NCBI GenBank assembly: GCA_000434195.1
Contig: HF994474.1
Location: 4,739-13,107 of the forward strand
DNA from: Clostridium sp. CAG:780
GTDB lineage: Bacteria > Bacillota > Clostridia > TANB77 > CAG-508
Direction of reading: 5' to 3'
DNA length: 8,369 nt
The notes below the pieces were generated by a model. The model saw only the letters and a program-made list of their open reading frames with translations, ran no database searches and was not told the DNA's origin. Numbering within the stretch: the stretch's first letter is position 1; each line of letters opens with the position of its first letter. Both the position numbers and the translations under genes were made by a program. Shown here in pieces: positions 6,620 through 8,369 of the stretch.

Positions 6620-6646
6620 AAAAAACGGCAGTATTTGCCGTTTTTT
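6620..6646 (-). terminator. Rho-independent terminator after the UPF0182 gene
   Basis: An 11-base stem with no mismatch: AAAAAACGGCA (6620-6630) pairs with TGCCGTTTTTT (6636-6646) around a 5-base loop. Read on the minus strand it has a GC-containing core followed by a T run, starting 3 bases after the UPF0182 stop codon. The A/T arms give a T run on both strands, so it could also stop transcription from the other side, although no plus-strand gene is seen. Confidence 0.88.
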
Positions 6647-6649
6647 AGT

Positions 6650-8369
6650 TTATTCTACTGAATTTATTATTTCGTTTATATTCTCAGAAATCTTTTCTTG
6701 TTCTTCCTGTTCTTTTTTATCAAGTTCTGCTTTTACTTCTTCTAGTCTATCTATTAAAGTTTGTAGTTTTTTAGTATCTTTTCCTATTTGTTCCCAGTCA
6801 CTGCTTTGTGTAGAAGTTTTTAAATTATTGTTAGCTTTTATGATTAATGAAACTAGTTCATCTATATTATCAGAATTTCCAACTTCTATATTTACTGCAT
6901 ATTGCGAAACTAGATTTGTTAAGGCTTGTGTAAATGTATCTCCTATTGCAACCTTTGTTCCAGACGCTACTACTACTTTTTTTAGTACTGGAAGCGAATC
7001 TGTTTCATTTACATATTGTTGGTATATAGGTTCTACATATAATAATGTATTGTCAATTGGAACTATTATAATATCTTTTGAAATTTTGGTTCCAGTTACA
7101 TTTAAGCTGTCAATTTCTTTTGATATTCTTTCATCCTGACTTAATTGTGTATCTAACTGCATAGGGCCTAACACATTGCTGTCCTCTGTATAGTTGTACA
7201 ATTTTAATACATTATTTCCATTTTCATCACAAGATCCTACTAAATACGCTTTTATGTTTTGCTTACCATATGGTGTATATGGCAATACTAATCCTAATCT
7301 TGAAGAATTGCTGTCAGATGTTTTTAGCATTGTATAATATGGTTTTATTGCTGTTCCTTTTGTTGATGTCATCTTACTGCTTGTATTATGTGTTGCAACA
7401 TCCCATATATCATCACTTCTGTATAATACGTCAGGTTGAATGTTGTGATATCTTTCTAATACTTCTGCTTGTATACTATATAAATACTCTGGATATACAA
7501 AATGATTGCTTATGTCTTCTGGTATTTCTTCTTTTGCAAATAAGTCTGGATATGTCTTTTCATAAACCATAGCTATTGGATCAGTTTTGTCTGTTCTATA
7601 AAATGTTACTTCTCCTGTATATGCATTGATTATTACTTTTACAGAATTTCTAATGTAATTTATCTCTTTTTTAGTAATTCCATTATTTTCTAGCATTGTT
7701 CTTTGTGAATATGGATAATTATTGCTTGTTGTATACGCATCTAGTACCCATACAAGCTCTCCATTGTTTCTAATTACTAAATAAGGATTTTGGTCATATT
7801 CTAAATATGGCATTACAGTTTTTGCTCTTTGGATTATGTTTCTATTTGTTATTATCTTGCTATCACTCTTTACATTACCTGAGAATACTAAGTTTACATC
7901 CTTCTCTCTTAGTGATAAAACTAATCTATCTAAGAAATTTGCCTTTAATCCTGCAGGTCCATCATAAGTATTTTCCGTATTACTTAATGCATTCTCTGTT
8001 GGATAATCAAATTCTTTTTTATTATTGCTGTTTGTTACAACAGTGCTATTTGTTTCAAGTCCAAAATATATTCTTGGTTCTGATACGTTTACAACTTCAT
8101 CTGTTTGTTCAAATGATTTTTGTATATGATTTATATTTCCTGATGATGTTGTACTTGTTGCAGATGTAATTATCGCTCCAAATCCATGTGTATACTCATA
8201 TGTTTTATTGTTGTATGTTGCTTTTGCATTTGCTATTTCTCTTGGTGTAACATACACTAACTGTTGCTTATCATCTATTGTATAATTTCCGATTTGAGCT
8301 CTTGTAAATTTGTAATATCCTTTTGTAGTTTGTGAACCCTCTAAATCTTTTAACACAGTTTCAGCATTT
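6650..8369 (-). CDS. UPF0182 (COG1615) family protein, C-terminal part (cut by window edge)
   Basis: About 572 codons are present and the frame continues past base 8369, so the true start is outside; full-length members are near 900 residues with several N-terminal membrane helices followed by a large non-cytoplasmic part. Family hallmarks seen, numbered within this fragment: YTHGFG (59-64), VIRNNGELVWVLDAYT (198-213), SVKVIINAYTGEVTFY (242-257), DPIAMVYEKTYPDLF (263-277), a YPEYLYSIQAEVLERYH segment (292-308), GPMQLDTQLSQDERIS (401-416), and DNTLLYVEPIYQQ (439-451). The last 50 or so residues are a charged helix rich in Glu, Gln and Lys. The segment SSDWEQIGKDTKKL (522-535) resembles the typical family ending. 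The biochemical function is unknown. The gene ends with its own terminator and is not in an operon with the transketolase genes. The GTG at 8356 is internal and not the start. Family assignment is strong. Confidence 0.9.
   Translation of the reverse strand, partial: NAETVLKDLEGSQTTKGYYKFTRAQIGNYTIDDKQQLVYVTPREIANAKATYNNKTYEYTHGFGAIITSATSTTSSGNINHIQKSFEQTDEVVNVSEPRIYFGLETNSTVVTNSNNKKEFDYPTENALSNTENTYDGPAGLKANFLDRLVLSLREKDVNLVFSGNVKSDSKIITNRNIIQRAKTVMPYLEYDQNPYLVIRNNGELVWVLDAYTTSNNYPYSQRTMLENNGITKKEINYIRNSVKVIINAYTGEVTFYRTDKTDPIAMVYEKTYPDLFAKEEIPEDISNHFVYPEYLYSIQAEVLERYHNIQPDVLYRSDDIWDVATHNTSSKMTSTKGTAIKPYYTMLKTSDSNSSRLGLVLPYTPYGKQNIKAYLVGSCDENGNNVLKLYNYTEDSNVLGPMQLDTQLSQDERISKEIDSLNVTGTKISKDIIIVPIDNTLLYVEPIYQQYVNETDSLPVLKKVVVASGTKVAIGDTFTQALTNLVSQYAVNIEVGNSDNIDELVSLIIKANNNLKTSTQSSDWEQIGKDTKKLQTLIDRLEEVKAELDKKEQEEQEKISENINEIINSVE

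Noticed and set aside
6522..7139. Plus-strand open frame of 205 codons opposite the transketolase promoter and the end of the UPF0182 gene
   Set aside because: It runs through the terminator hairpin and is antisense to conserved coding sequence; Ser/Phe-rich product typical of a shadow frame.
8354..8356. GTG at 8356 as the true start of the UPF0182 gene
   Set aside because: The frame stays open upstream to the window edge, and the protein lacks the N-terminal membrane part of the family, so the gene begins outside the window.

Overview
The window looks like chromosomal housekeeping sequence from a low-GC Firmicute, most likely a Clostridia-type bacterium. The DNA is strongly AT-rich, purine-rich AGGAGG-type ribosome-binding sites precede most genes, and Arg and Ile are mostly AGA and ATA. 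Two gene arrangements also fit this group: an ftsE-ftsX-M23-S41 cluster and a transketolase split into two subunits. Every gene is on the minus strand, so transcription runs from high to low coordinates. I saw no mobile element, CRISPR array, tRNA or rRNA gene, and no gap between genes exceeds about 200 bases.

In transcription order there are three units. (1) 8369-6650 is the C-terminal part of a large UPF0182 (COG1615) protein of unknown function, cut by the window edge and closed by a strong hairpin terminator. (2) 6617-4645 is a compact two-gene operon for split transketolase: an N-terminal thiamine-diphosphate-binding subunit and a C-terminal subunit overlapping by 10 bases. It has its own sigma-A-like promoter and its own terminator. 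(3) 4634 to beyond base 1 is a cell-wall and division operon: ftsE, ftsX, two consecutive secreted coiled-coil M23 peptidases, then the start of an S41 C-terminal-processing-type protease, cut by the window edge.

Unit 3 makes functional sense. FtsE (ATPase) and FtsX (membrane subunit) form the ABC-type machine that, in other bacteria, activates a coiled-coil murein hydrolase or hydrolase activator outside the membrane (PcsB, CwlO, EnvC). Here two such partners follow ftsX, 12 and 21 bases apart. They share the same coiled-coil organisation and one strongly conserved block, but differ at the rim of the peptidase active site. The S41 protease may process envelope proteins.

I do not see a clearly novel system. 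The items most worth a second look are the tandem FtsEX-partner hydrolases and their divergence, the large UPF0182 protein, an 18-base perfect palindrome in the first codons of ftsE, and the tight terminator-promoter junctions. Promoter, terminator and start-site calls come from reading the sequence and are untested.
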